From: Brevibacillus brevis NBRC 100599
GTDB lineage: Bacteria > Bacillota > Bacilli > Brevibacillales > Brevibacillaceae
Reading direction: 5' to 3'
Length of the DNA stretch: 64,000 bases
Assembly: GCF_000010165.1 (NCBI RefSeq)
Contig: NC_012491.1
Coordinates: 5,217,001 to 5,281,000 of the forward strand
Notes under the pieces: model-generated
The model's input: only the letters and a program-made list of their open reading frames with translations
Databases searched by the model: none
What the model was told of the DNA's origin: nothing
Program-made: the position numbers and the translations under genes
Shown: positions 8,354 to 17,252 of the stretch, piece after piece
Layout: every line of letters starts with the position of its first letter
Numbering within the stretch: position 1 is the first letter of the stretch

Positions 8354-9778
8354 TTATGTTTGGGAGGAGTCGTCTTTTGTTGCCAATCGACTGTGTTTGC
8401 GCCCATAAAGAAAATAGACGATCGCTCCTACCGACAGCCAACCGAGAAAACCGAACTTGGTCAGCGTAGGCAGGTTGAAAACGAGATAGCCGCAAAAGAG
8501 AACCGAGAGCAAGGGAAAAAGCGGAACAAGCGGGACGCGAAAAGCCCTCGGTAATTGCGGATGTGTACGACGCAGTACAACCACTCCAACCGAGACCAAA
8601 ATAAAAGCAAACAGCGTGCCGATGTTGGTGAGCTGGGCCAAGCTGGAGAGGGGCAATAATCCACTGAAGGTTGCTACTAATACAGCCACGACAAGCGTGC
8701 TCTTTTGTGGTACCTGTGTGCGGGGATGTACGTGCGAAAATAGCTCAGGGAGCAAGCCATCCCGGCTCATCGCAAAAAACATCCGGGCTTGTCCATACAT
8801 CATGACTAACAAAACGGTCGTAATTCCGACGATAGCTCCCAACGAAATGAAGCCTGCTGCCCAGTCCTGATTGACATAGCTGAGCGCAAACGCGACCGGA
8901 TTTTTGACATTTAACAAATAGTACGGAACAATCCCTGTCAATGTCAGTGAAACAGCAATGTACAAAATTGTGCATACGAGTAAGGACGAGATGATCCCAA
9001 TTGGCATGTCGCGCTGGGGATTGCGCACTTCTTCGGCGGCAGAAGACACCGCATCAAATCCGATAAAAGCAAAAAACACCGTTGCGGCACCAGTCGCTAC
9101 TCCAGCAAAACCAAACGGCATGAATGGACTCCAGTTTTCCGGCTTGACATACTTGACCCCAACGACGAGGAACAGGACCACTACCGCTACTTTTATTAAC
9201 ACCATGATGGTATTCAAGCTCGCTGACTCTTTCGTCCCTTTCATCAATAAAGCTGAAATGATGACAATGATGAGGACCGCAGGTAAATCAATGATTGTTC
9301 CTTTCGATGCATCAAACGCACTCGTGAGCGCATGTGGCAGATGGATGTTAAACCCGGCTAGCAATCCCTGAGCATACCCCGACCATCCGCTTGCCACTGC
9401 AGCACAAGCCACTCCGTATTCGAGAATCAAGTCCCACCCGATCATCCAGGCGACAAACTCACCAAATGCGGCATAGCTGTATGTATAAGCACTTCCTGAC
9501 ACCGGAACAGTCGATGCAAATTCTGCATAGCAGAGTGCGGCAAACACACAGGCAAGTGCCGCAATAACAAAAGACAAAACAAGTGCCGGTCCTGCGTGCA
9601 AGGCAGCCGCAACCCCCGTTAGCACAAAAATCCCTGTTCCCATGATCGCACCGATGCCCAGCATTGTCAGGTCAAAAGCACCTAATGACTTTTTGAGAGA
9701 GCTTTCTTTTTTATTCACCTGCTCCAGCATTTGCACAACTGACTTTTTTCTCAGCAATTGATTTTTCCATGACATCAT
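8354..9778 (-). CDS. APC-superfamily amino-acid permease (CAT/YfnA type)
   Basis: 474-residue integral membrane transporter, 12 or more hydrophobic segments. It has the APC opening signature GAFDLTMLGIGAIMGTGIFV (TM1), the AALCYAEFASTVPVSGSAYTY segment (TM3 region), and FFAFIGFDAVSSAAEEVRNP (TM6 to loop), as in cationic amino-acid permeases such as B. subtilis YfnA. Substrate specificity cannot be decided. ATG 9778 is chosen over the longer frame (9862) because GGGAGG lies 7 nt upstream and TM1 then begins at a normal distance; ATG 9775 is also possible. Two small hairpins lie in the leader. Confidence 0.88.
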   Translation of the reverse strand: MMSWKNQLLRKKSVVQMLEQVNKKESSLKKSLGAFDLTMLGIGAIMGTGIFVLTGVAAALHAGPALVLSFVIAALACVFAALCYAEFASTVPVSGSAYTYSYAAFGEFVAWMIGWDLILEYGVACAAVASGWSGYAQGLLAGFNIHLPHALTSAFDASKGTIIDLPAVLIIVIISALLMKGTKESASLNTIMVLIKVAVVVLFLVVGVKYVKPENWSPFMPFGFAGVATGAATVFFAFIGFDAVSSAAEEVRNPQRDMPIGIISSLLVCTILYIAVSLTLTGIVPYYLLNVKNPVAFALSYVNQDWAAGFISLGAIVGITTVLLVMMYGQARMFFAMSRDGLLPELFSHVHPRTQVPQKSTLVVAVLVATFSGLLPLSSLAQLTNIGTLFAFILVSVGVVVLRRTHPQLPRAFRVPLVPLFPLLSVLFCGYLVFNLPTLTKFGFLGWLSVGAIVYFLYGRKHSRLATKDDSSQT

Positions 9779-9807
9779 GTGCGACCTCCCAAGCGGGTCA
9801 TTCGCTT

Positions 9808-9831
9808 CCAACTGTAAATGAAAACAGTTGG
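9808..9831 (-). promoter_or_regulatory. Leader inverted repeat upstream of the permease
   Basis: CCAACTG (9808-9814) and CAGTTGG (9825-9831) form a 7-bp stem, followed toward the gene by a smaller AAGCG/CGCTT hairpin overlapping the region before the RBS. No T-box consensus was found. It may be an operator or a leader hairpin. Confidence 0.35.
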
Positions 9832-9951
9832 AGTATGATCCATTTGGAGGAAAGTTATACACATCTGATAGAGCGAGCTTCGCGGACTAGTTAAATATAT
9901 CCAGATTATATTCCGATAAGAAACTATAGAAAAATGAAAAGGAGTTTCAAA

Positions 9952-12402
9952 ATGAGAAAAGCGAATGTTTCATTAACAAGCCTAAAGATATTTATGGTCT
10001 TGTTACTCGTATTTTTTGCATCAGGCGTATCAGCACCTCGGGCACTCGCACTAACAGATTCACCTGTCATTACGAAAGTTACCCCGAACAGCGGAAAGCT
10101 AGCGGGGGGCGAAATTCTTTATATGGATGGGAAAGACTTCGCCCAAGATTTGAAAGTGTACGTAGGGAACAAAGAAGCTAAGCTCATCACCTACTACAAT
10201 GCTACCCGATTGAAGGTGGAGGCACCCCCAGGAGATAATCCGGGTACCATCGATCTGAAAGTCGTGAATCCAGATGGCACAGAAGCGGTGTTGGCTAATG
10301 GCTATACCTATCTGGCGCCGCCGGTGCTCATTCCGGCGATTACGAATATTTCTCCGAACAGCGGAAAGCTGGCGGGGGGCGAATTTCTTTATATTGATGG
10401 AAAAAACTTCATCCAAGGCTTGAAGGTGTACATTGGGAACAAAGAAGCTAAGCTCATCACCTTTTATGGGGACGCTCGAATAAGCGTACAAGCACCTCCG
10501 GGAGATAGTCCCGGAAAATTCGATCTAAAAATAGTAAACCCGGATAGCAAAGAAGCGGTGTTGGCTAATGGCTATACCTATCTGGCGCCGCCAGTACTCA
10601 TCCCGGCGATTACAAATATTTCTCCGAACAGCGGAAAGCTTGCTGGGGGCGAAATGATTTATATTGATGGCAAAGACTTCGACCAAGGCTTGAAGGTGTA
10701 CATGGGGAGCAAAGAAGCAAAGCTCATGACCTATTATAATGCTACCCGCATCAAGGTAGCGGCGCCTCCAGGAGATAATCCGGGTACCATCGATCTGAAA
10801 GTCGTCAATCCGGATGGTAAAGAAGCAGTATCGGCTAATGGCTATACCTATCAGGCGCCGCCGGTACTCATCCCGGAAATTACGAAGATTTCTCCGAACA
10901 GCGGAAAGCTAACGGGGGGCGAATTTCTTTATATTGATGGCAAAAGCTTCATCCAAGGCTTGAAAGTGTACATTGGGAGCAAAGAAGCAAAGCTCATCAC
11001 CTATTATGGGGACGCTCGAATAAGCGTACAAGCACCTCCGGGAGATAGTCCCGGAAAACTCGATCTAAAAGTAGTAAACCCGGATGGCAAAGAAGCGGTG
11101 TTGGCTAATGGCTATACCTATCAGGCACCGCCAGTACTCATCCCGGCGATTACGAATATTTCTCCAAACAGCGGAAAGCTTGCTGGGGGCGAAATGATTT
11201 ATATTGATGGTAAAGACTTCGACCAAGGCTTGAAGGTGTACATGGGGAGCAAAGAAGCAAAGCTCATGACCTATTATAATGCAACCCGCATCAAGGTAGA
11301 GGCGCCTCTAGGAGATAATCCGGGTACCATCGATCTGAAAGTCGTCAATCCGGATGGAAAAGAAGCGGTGTTGGCTAATGCCTATACCTATCAGGCTCCG
11401 CCAGTACTCATCCCGGCGATTACGAAGATTTCACCGACGAGCGGAAAGCTTGCTGGAGGCGAAGCTATATATATCGATGGCAAAGACTTCGACCAAGGCT
11501 TGAAGGTGTACATGGGGAACAAGGAAGCAAAGCTCATGACCTATTATAATGCAACCCGCATCAAGGTAGAGGCGCCTCTAGGAGATAATCCGGGTACAGT
11601 CGATCTGAAAATCGTCAATCCAAATGGAAAAGAAGCGGTGTTAGCCAATGCCTACACCTATTTGAAAGATCCGGCTCCTGAGTTAACAAGCGTTACACCT
11701 TCTAGCGGATTGTTAGCGGAAGAAAAAGAGGTATTCCTGTCCGGAGTAAATCTAAAGCCAGATGTAAAGATATTCTTTGGGGATAACCAAGCAAGCATTC
11801 TGGCTTACTATACTGACGGTTACATGAAAGTAAAAGCTCCGGTGGCAAATGCAGAGGGCGATGTCGATATACTGGTTGTCAACCCGGATGGACAATCCTA
11901 CAAGTTGAAATCGGCGTTTACGTACCGCAGCACGTCCGATCCAAACGACCGTGTGGACACTCCAGCAGATGTTGGTAGTACCAAGATTACGAATATCATT
12001 ACTCCGAGTGGAGCAGGACCAATCAATTACGGGTACGGAGACAAATGGCGTGTGGACGATTTTGTCCCGGTTACATTTGAAGGAGAAGTTACCGATCAAA
12101 ACGGAAATCCGTTACCAAATGAAAAAATGACCTTCCGTTTCCTTGGCCATCTTAAAGCAGAAGGTATTAAACAGATGGAATTCGTTACGGATGCCAACGG
12201 GCGCTTTTCTTTCCAGATGATTCTTCCAGCAGCTCTTGGTGAACACGTGTACGCTTTACCAATGGGAACCCATTATTACGATATTGTAGAAATTGAATTT
12301 TACGAGGGAATATATGACGCTACACAACCATCATCAGCAAGAATCATAGAGAATGTAACAGATCGAGATGTCTATCATTATGGCCTCTCCATCTTTCCTT
12401 GA
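9952..12402 (+). CDS. Secreted protein with seven IPT/TIG (Ig-fold) repeats
   Basis: 816-residue exported protein. The signal peptide (MRKANVSLTSLK, hydrophobic core, ending around ALA at ~residue 34) is followed by seven IPT/TIG domains. Each has the hallmark (I/V)T.(I/V)(S/T)PNSGKLAGGE, an F/L-IDGK-F-LKVY-G strand pair, a PPGD.PG turn and a DLKVVNPDG end. Domains 1-6 recur at exactly 90 residues; domain 7 (PELTSVTPSSGLLAEEKEVF) is diverged. A C-terminal domain (~690-816) contains VTFEGEVTDQNGNPLPNEKM and TDANGRFSF, as in carboxypeptidase-regulatory/Ig-like domains. There is no LPXTG or SLH motif. ATG 9952 is chosen because AAGGAG overlaps the earlier ATG 9934. A surface or extracellular adhesive role is inferred. 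Confidence 0.88.
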   Translation: MRKANVSLTSLKIFMVLLLVFFASGVSAPRALALTDSPVITKVTPNSGKLAGGEILYMDGKDFAQDLKVYVGNKEAKLITYYNATRLKVEAPPGDNPGTIDLKVVNPDGTEAVLANGYTYLAPPVLIPAITNISPNSGKLAGGEFLYIDGKNFIQGLKVYIGNKEAKLITFYGDARISVQAPPGDSPGKFDLKIVNPDSKEAVLANGYTYLAPPVLIPAITNISPNSGKLAGGEMIYIDGKDFDQGLKVYMGSKEAKLMTYYNATRIKVAAPPGDNPGTIDLKVVNPDGKEAVSANGYTYQAPPVLIPEITKISPNSGKLTGGEFLYIDGKSFIQGLKVYIGSKEAKLITYYGDARISVQAPPGDSPGKLDLKVVNPDGKEAVLANGYTYQAPPVLIPAITNISPNSGKLAGGEMIYIDGKDFDQGLKVYMGSKEAKLMTYYNATRIKVEAPLGDNPGTIDLKVVNPDGKEAVLANAYTYQAPPVLIPAITKISPTSGKLAGGEAIYIDGKDFDQGLKVYMGNKEAKLMTYYNATRIKVEAPLGDNPGTVDLKIVNPNGKEAVLANAYTYLKDPAPELTSVTPSSGLLAEEKEVFLSGVNLKPDVKIFFGDNQASILAYYTDGYMKVKAPVANAEGDVDILVVNPDGQSYKLKSAFTYRSTSDPNDRVDTPADVGSTKITNIITPSGAGPINYGYGDKWRVDDFVPVTFEGEVTDQNGNPLPNEKMTFRFLGHLKAEGIKQMEFVTDANGRFSFQMILPAALGEHVYALPMGTHYYDIVEIEFYEGIYDATQPSSARIIENVTDRDVYHYGLSIFP
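10081..11700 (+). repeat. Tandem 270-bp coding repeats of the IPT/TIG protein
   Basis: The phrase beginning (T)CTCCGAACAGCGGAAAGCT recurs with start points 10081, 10351, 10621, 10891, 11161 and 11431, always 270 bp apart. Units fall into two sequence types: A (YYNATRIKVEAP, units 1, 3, 5, 6) and B (YGDARISVQAP, units 2, 4). Confidence 0.9.
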
Positions 12403-12419
12403 TTCAACGCTTGATGTTG

Positions 12420-12450
12420 AAGGCCCATGCAACTACGCATGGGCCTTTTC
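12420..12450 (+). terminator. Intrinsic terminator of the IPT/TIG gene
   Basis: AGGCCCATGC-AACTAC-GCATGGGCCTTTTC: a 9-bp perfect stem (GGCCCATGC/GCATGGGCC) followed by TTTTCT, 18 bp past the stop. Confidence 0.9.
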
Positions 12451-12471
12451 TATTACTGTCTGTTCAACACT

Positions 12472-12933
12472 TTATTTTTTTGATCGACCAATGACATTGG
12501 CGGAAACAGGGGTAATCCCGAGCTCTCTCGCCCAAACAGACAACTGACCCATGTGATGAATCTCGTGGGCGATGACATGACGAAGTAGCTCCCCCTTCGT
12601 GTACACTTCATCATCCCAGGCGACCTTTACCGATTCGCTCTCCCTCTCGTCTGACCAACTCTCGATGAAATCACGCAATTCTGGGCGCCAGGCATCTGAT
12701 AGCTCTTTTACTTTTTCTAGCGTCTTGTACGCTTCGTATGCCACCTGAACATCCGGCTTTCCTTGTACACCCCGAAGCCAGCTATACTCGACGTCAGCAA
12801 TGTGAAACAAGGTGTACAAAATCGTGCCAGCCCCACCTGTACGCTCGCGCAGCAATTCTTCTGGTGGAAGCTGCTTGCACCATTCCATCCACTCGTCCCG
12901 TACCTGCCAGTTATACTGGAAAAGCATTTTCAT
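12472..12933 (-). CDS. DinB-family (four-helix, metal-binding) protein
   Basis: 153-residue DinB-like protein. Members are four-helix bundles with a three-His metal site, often bacillithiol- or mycothiol-dependent transferases or damage-inducible proteins of unknown reaction. Seen here: HIADVEYSWLRG with the first His at ~44, and HVIAHEIHHMGQLSVWAREL with the C-terminal His pair (~126-130). Start ATG 12933 has AAGGGTG upstream; an in-frame GTG at 12942 is also possible. It is monocistronic and faces away from repeat element A. A TATAAT box and an imperfect LexA-like box lie about 50 bp upstream. It is not DNA polymerase IV. Confidence 0.82.
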   Translation of the reverse strand: MKMLFQYNWQVRDEWMEWCKQLPPEELLRERTGGAGTILYTLFHIADVEYSWLRGVQGKPDVQVAYEAYKTLEKVKELSDAWRPELRDFIESWSDERESESVKVAWDDEVYTKGELLRHVIAHEIHHMGQLSVWARELGITPVSANVIGRSKK

Positions 12934-12983
12934 TGAGTTCACCCTTTATTTGATGATTATGTATAGTAAGGAAATCACAACCA

Positions 12984-13002
12984 ATTATAGCACGTACGTT
13001 CG
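12984..13002 (-). promoter_or_regulatory. Candidate -10 box with overlapping imperfect LexA-like site
   Basis: On the minus strand TATAAT (12989-12984) is directly preceded by CGAACGTACGTGCT (13002-12989). The Bacillus LexA box is CGAAC-N4-GTTCG; here the first half is perfect and the second half matches 3 of 5. No good -35 box was found. Confidence 0.35.
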
Positions 13003-13036
13003 TGTGTTTTGTAAAATTCTCAGTTGATTTCTAACG

Positions 13037-13367
13037 GTAGTGGTCGGGAGAAGCCCTGCCACATGTTTTCGTATGGCTGTGATCCTCTTCTGGCTTCTAG
13101 ATCATATTAGAAGGTCAGTGCAAAATAGCTTTCTTACATTCTTTTTAATCAAAGCCGCGTAGGAAGAAGCGCATTTCCAGTCCAAGCGCCTCTGGAGCCC
13201 ACCTCAGCGCAGGAAAAATGGCGGGGAATTTAAGCTTCACTTATGAAAAACCTCCTCGAAACTTCTACGTTTGAAGCGCTCCCGCCATTTTTCCGGAGCG
13301 GACAGTGAATCCCCTTGCGGGGCGTAGGCCGAAGCGTAGACTGGAAATGCGCTTCTTCCCCCACCAC
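13037..13367. repeat. Large hairpin repeat element, copy A (module 1 truncated)
   Basis: Non-coding element related to copies at 26586-26878 and 51590-51987. Module 2 is complete: 21-bp perfect outer arms 13162-13182 and 13339-13359 (GGAAGAAGCGCATTTCC... and its complement), 14-bp perfect inner arms 13212-13225 and 13281-13294 (GGAAAAATGGCGGG / CCCGCCATTTTTCC), and a central GCTTCA/TGAAGC pair. A conserved core (GGACAGTGAATCCCC, TTGC, GGGG) lies at about 13300-13324. Module 1 keeps its left arm (13050-13070) but has lost the right arm. The element ends 22 bp from the addA terminator. It fills most of the 13003-13424 gap; the rest of that gap holds only the terminator. Confidence 0.8.
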
Positions 13368-13381
13368 AGCAGCTCTACTAA

Positions 13382-13417
13382 ACAAAAAGACCACCAGAGC
13401 TATTAACCCTGACGGTC
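13382..13417 (-). terminator. Intrinsic terminator of the sbcDC-addBA operon
   Basis: Minus strand: GACC-GT-CAGGG-loop-CTCTG-GT-GGTC followed by TTTTTGTTT, starting 8 bp after the addA stop. The stem has an internal symmetric bulge and one wobble pair. Confidence 0.6.
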
Positions 13418-13424
13418 CAACATA

Positions 13425-16400
13425 CTAATCCATGCTTTCATCCGAAAACGAAAGAGAGAATCCACCTGAGAGTAAATAAAGATAACTAGACACGTTCCCT
13501 TTTGGCTTGATGATCTGCTTGATCGCTCGGACGTATAGCCTGATCTGACCTTCGTATCTTCGCTTCATCTCTTCCATGGCTACGGCAGTCGCCTCTTTTG
13601 CCATCCAATCTGTCTTGAAATCGATCAGAACCAGGCTTCCATCCGGTTCCTCCAACAGGCAATCAATGACCCCTTGGACGACAACCTGCTCGTCGCTCTC
13701 TTCACCTAACTCCGCTTCTACTTCATATGCAGGCAACACGAGAGTAAATGGCAATTCTCGATGCACGACCGCCGCCGACTTCATTCGCTGCCCCAAAGGA
13801 TCAGCGAAGAATCGGGCGATCTGAGGAACGTCTACTGCTTGTACTTGCTCGTCAGTCAAAAAGCGGTGCGCCGCGAGTGCCGTCACCTGCTCCCGAATAT
13901 CTGCTTCATCCAGCGGGCGCTTCAAATCGAGATGCTGGAACACTAAGTGCGTAATTGTCCCTTTTTCTGCTGCTGTCAGTCGATTGGATTTTTGCTCAGA
14001 CAAAAACTTTGGTTTTTCCGTAATCGACGGAAGTGTAAGTGGCTGTCCGCCTTTGCTGACTTTGGCATGTCGCTTGAGTTCGCTGACACTCCATTTCGCA
14101 GCTACGCGAGGCGCAATTGGATGCGGGTCCTGCCATCCTAATCTCTTTTCGACAATCTCTCGCAAAATGTCATCAGACGGTCGTTCCGCGATCGCCTCTC
14201 GCCTGGTCATGCGTTCCCACAGTGACGCCTCGTGGTTGGCAGACTCTCCTTGGGCACGAAGCTCATCTGCCTGATAGAAGTGAAACGACCAAACCGAATC
14301 GTCCGGCACACTTCTGACTCTCACGACGTCTCCTGAGCCTTGCTGCTCTGGATATGCCCGCAGCAATCCTGCCCCAGGATGTCGCAGCATCGCACGCCCT
14401 ACCCAGTCCAGGTATCCCTTTGCCTGAATCAAGTCTTCGTCACTGAGCCGCTCGCTGTCATCCTGTCTTCCCCAGTCCGTCACACTTTTTGCGAGATCCT
14501 TGGATGAACCGACAAGAATGAGCTTCTCGCGTGCACGCGTCAAAGCCACATAAAGCACACGCATTTCCTCTGCCAGCATATCCCGACGCAGTTTTTGCCG
14601 GATGCCCAGCGCAGCCAGACTCGGATAGCGCAGCTGCATGGAGGGCTCAACAGCCATCGGGCCAAAGCCCAGATCTTTATGCAACAAAAACTGGCTTTTC
14701 AAATCCATCGTATTAAACTGCTTGCCCATGCCCGCCACAAATACAACAGGGAACTCCAGCCCCTTACTTTTGTGGATCGTCATGATACGTACGACATCCT
14801 CGTTTTCCCCGATGGTTCTTGCTTCGCCCATATCATTGCCCGCTTCTTGCAGGCGGTCGACAAAGCGCAAAAAGCGGAACAAACCACGATAGGAGCCAGC
14901 TTCGTATTGTCTCGCACGATCATAGAGCGCACGCAAGTTAGCCTGTCGCTGCTGACCGTTTTCCAGAGCCGCTACATAATCGAGATAACCTGTCTCCCGG
15001 TAAAGCATCGTCAGCAGTTCTGATAAGGCACCTCTGCGAGCCTCTGTCCGCCATAGACCCAATCGACCAAAGAACTGCCGAAGTCTTTTCTCCCACGACT
15101 CTTGGGGCGGGCGTTCTTCTGCATATTGGAGAACAGCTTGGTGAAACGGCCCTGTCGCGTAGTGAATGCGGATTTGAGCAAGTTGCTGCTCCCGCAAACC
15201 GACGATGGGTGATCGCAAGACAGCTGCCAATGGAATGTCTTGGAGCGGGTTGTCAATGACACGCAGTAAAGAGAGCATCGTTTCCACCTCAGTCGCCGCA
15301 AAATAGCCCGCAGTCTGCTCTGCATACACAGGAATTCCTGCTGCGTGCAGCTCCTCTTGCATCGTCTGCCCCCAGCCTGAGGTCGCACGAAGCAAAATAA
15401 CGATATCGCGATAGGCCAGCGGGCGCATTCCCCCAGCCTTTTTATCGAAAACGAGTAGCGGCTCTTCTCCCTCGCCCGGCTCCATCCAGCGGCGAATACG
15501 GCTGGCAATCAGGCGTGCTTCCAGCTGTGCCACACTCGCTTCCTCAGCGGACTCTCCATCGGGAATACCTGCTTCGCCCTCATCTGTCGCCTCTGCAACT
15601 ACTGCCTGACCTTCGTCTGCTATCACTGTATTCCGGTCGATCAGATGCATCTCTGCCTGCAAACGGTTCGGCTGTGCTTCAGGATAAGACGCGCGGTTGA
15701 TCAGCTCCGCCGAAGGATCATAACCGATCTCACCTACCCCGTGAGACATGATCTGACGAAACAAAAAGTTAACGGCATCTACGACTTCCCTTCTACTGCG
15801 GAAGTTCGCCGCCAGATCGATACGCCGTCCGATGCAAGCTTCGTCGGCATCACCATCTTTTTGATAGGTTACATATTTTTCGAGAAACAGCTTCGGCTCT
15901 GCCAAGCGGAACCGATAAATACTCTGCTTCACGTCACCCACCATGAAGCGATTCGCTGGCTGACCATTCGCTCCGTCTCGGGAAACCATTTGCAAGATTG
16001 TCTCCTGCACGAGGTTGATATCCTGGTATTCGTCTACCAGTACTTCAGCGAACTGTTCGCGCAATTGAGTGGAGATAGACGAAGGAACAGTCTTCCCAGA
16101 CTCATTCGTTTCGGTTAGAACACGCAGAGCCAGATGCTCCAAGTCGCCAAAGTCGACCAAGCCACGTAAGCGCTTCTCCAATTGATAAGCATCCGAAAAT
16201 GCTGTAACCAGCCTAGCCAATGTCTGCATGTGAGGAGCAATCCGCTGCAAGTCCGCAACATACTGCTCGGCTGGCGTAGAAAAGTACTGCTCGATTTGCT
16301 CTGCCAGTTCCTTTTTCACACTGTTTCGCAGGTCTTGCACCTGTTCCTTCACGAGCGGATCTGTGCCTTTCACCGGAGGCAGCTTGGCAAATACAACTCC

Positions 16401-17252
16401 ACGAACAGCTTCGACGGTCGCTTCCCAGCCAGCTCTGCAAGCCGCTCCTGCACGGTGCAGGGCAGCGGCTTCCGCCTCAAGCAAAGGCAAATAGCCAGCA
16501 GGCCCTTCCGGTGAGCCAGCCAAAAGAACTGCCCTGCGCATCTTAGCGGTCATTCCACCGAGTGCCAGCTCCACAGAACGCAGCACGCTTCTACTCCACT
16601 CCAGCCCGTCCAGGCCGTTTTTATCGTGAACCGCAAACATTCCTGCCGCTTCCCCAAGCCATTGTTCTGGTGCCGGATGACTGCGCGAAAACTCATACAG
16701 CCTGAGCAGCAACAGGGTGAGGGCATGGTCATCCTGACCGTCAAGCATCACATCAGCCAATGCATGAAAGTCCGCGTCATTCTCATACCAGCTCTCTAGC
16801 TGTTCCTCCAAGACATCCTGACGCAAAAGCTCCCCTTCCATCTGATCGGCAATGCGAAAATCAGGATCAAGTTCTATCAGATAGTAATACTGGCGCAAAA
16901 TCCCCAAGCAAAACGAGTGAAGTGTCGTAATCGTCGCCCGCTGGAGCAGTGCCAGTTGTCGGCGGAGATGAGAAGAGTGCGGATCATCTTTCAATGCTTT
17001 TCGCAAGGCATCGCCAATCCGGTGACGCATCTCTGCCGCTGCCGCATTGGTAAAGGTCACCACCAACAGTCGATCGACTCCAACCGGGTCCTTCTCGTCC
17101 ATGATGCGTCGGATAATCCGCTCAACCAGGACTGAGGTTTTCCCAGAGCCAGCCGCAGCAGCCACCAGGAGATTATTCCCGCGCTGCATAATCGCTTGCC
17201 ATTGCTCGTCCGTCCATTGTTCAGGCTTGGCCTGCAATTGTTGATCCACCAT
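13425..17252 (-). CDS. addA: ATP-dependent helicase/nuclease subunit A
   Basis: UvrD-like helicase plus RecB-type nuclease subunit of AddAB, which resects double-strand breaks and loads RecA in Firmicutes. The 1275-residue protein has Walker A AAAAGSGKT (~32-40), motif II VDEYQDIN, motif VI-like LYVALTRAREKLILVG, and the C-terminal nuclease motif VLIDFKTDW (~1208-1216) whose Asp/Lys are catalytic. Length is typical (B. subtilis AddA 1232 aa). ATG 17252 follows GAAGGAGG and overlaps the end of addB by 32 bp, so translation is coupled. It is the last gene of sbcD-sbcC-addB-addA. Confidence 0.97.
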   Translation of the reverse strand: MVDQQLQAKPEQWTDEQWQAIMQRGNNLLVAAAAGSGKTSVLVERIIRRIMDEKDPVGVDRLLVVTFTNAAAAEMRHRIGDALRKALKDDPHSSHLRRQLALLQRATITTLHSFCLGILRQYYYLIELDPDFRIADQMEGELLRQDVLEEQLESWYENDADFHALADVMLDGQDDHALTLLLLRLYEFSRSHPAPEQWLGEAAGMFAVHDKNGLDGLEWSRSVLRSVELALGGMTAKMRRAVLLAGSPEGPAGYLPLLEAEAAALHRAGAACRAGWEATVEAVRGVVFAKLPPVKGTDPLVKEQVQDLRNSVKKELAEQIEQYFSTPAEQYVADLQRIAPHMQTLARLVTAFSDAYQLEKRLRGLVDFGDLEHLALRVLTETNESGKTVPSSISTQLREQFAEVLVDEYQDINLVQETILQMVSRDGANGQPANRFMVGDVKQSIYRFRLAEPKLFLEKYVTYQKDGDADEACIGRRIDLAANFRSRREVVDAVNFLFRQIMSHGVGEIGYDPSAELINRASYPEAQPNRLQAEMHLIDRNTVIADEGQAVVAEATDEGEAGIPDGESAEEASVAQLEARLIASRIRRWMEPGEGEEPLLVFDKKAGGMRPLAYRDIVILLRATSGWGQTMQEELHAAGIPVYAEQTAGYFAATEVETMLSLLRVIDNPLQDIPLAAVLRSPIVGLREQQLAQIRIHYATGPFHQAVLQYAEERPPQESWEKRLRQFFGRLGLWRTEARRGALSELLTMLYRETGYLDYVAALENGQQRQANLRALYDRARQYEAGSYRGLFRFLRFVDRLQEAGNDMGEARTIGENEDVVRIMTIHKSKGLEFPVVFVAGMGKQFNTMDLKSQFLLHKDLGFGPMAVEPSMQLRYPSLAALGIRQKLRRDMLAEEMRVLYVALTRAREKLILVGSSKDLAKSVTDWGRQDDSERLSDEDLIQAKGYLDWVGRAMLRHPGAGLLRAYPEQQGSGDVVRVRSVPDDSVWSFHFYQADELRAQGESANHEASLWERMTRREAIAERPSDDILREIVEKRLGWQDPHPIAPRVAAKWSVSELKRHAKVSKGGQPLTLPSITEKPKFLSEQKSNRLTAAEKGTITHLVFQHLDLKRPLDEADIREQVTALAAHRFLTDEQVQAVDVPQIARFFADPLGQRMKSAAVVHRELPFTLVLPAYEVEAELGEESDEQVVVQGVIDCLLEEPDGSLVLIDFKTDWMAKEATAVAMEEMKRRYEGQIRLYVRAIKQIIKPKGNVSSYLYLLSGGFSLSFSDESMD

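Noticed and set aside
9780..9933. T-box riboswitch before the amino-acid permease
   Set aside because: The conserved AGGGTGGNACCGCG antiterminator sequence is absent; only small hairpins are visible.
13003..13424. CRISPR array or attachment site at the repeats
   Set aside because: No regular spacer-repeat pattern, no cas genes, no integrase; the repeats are long inverted-repeat elements.
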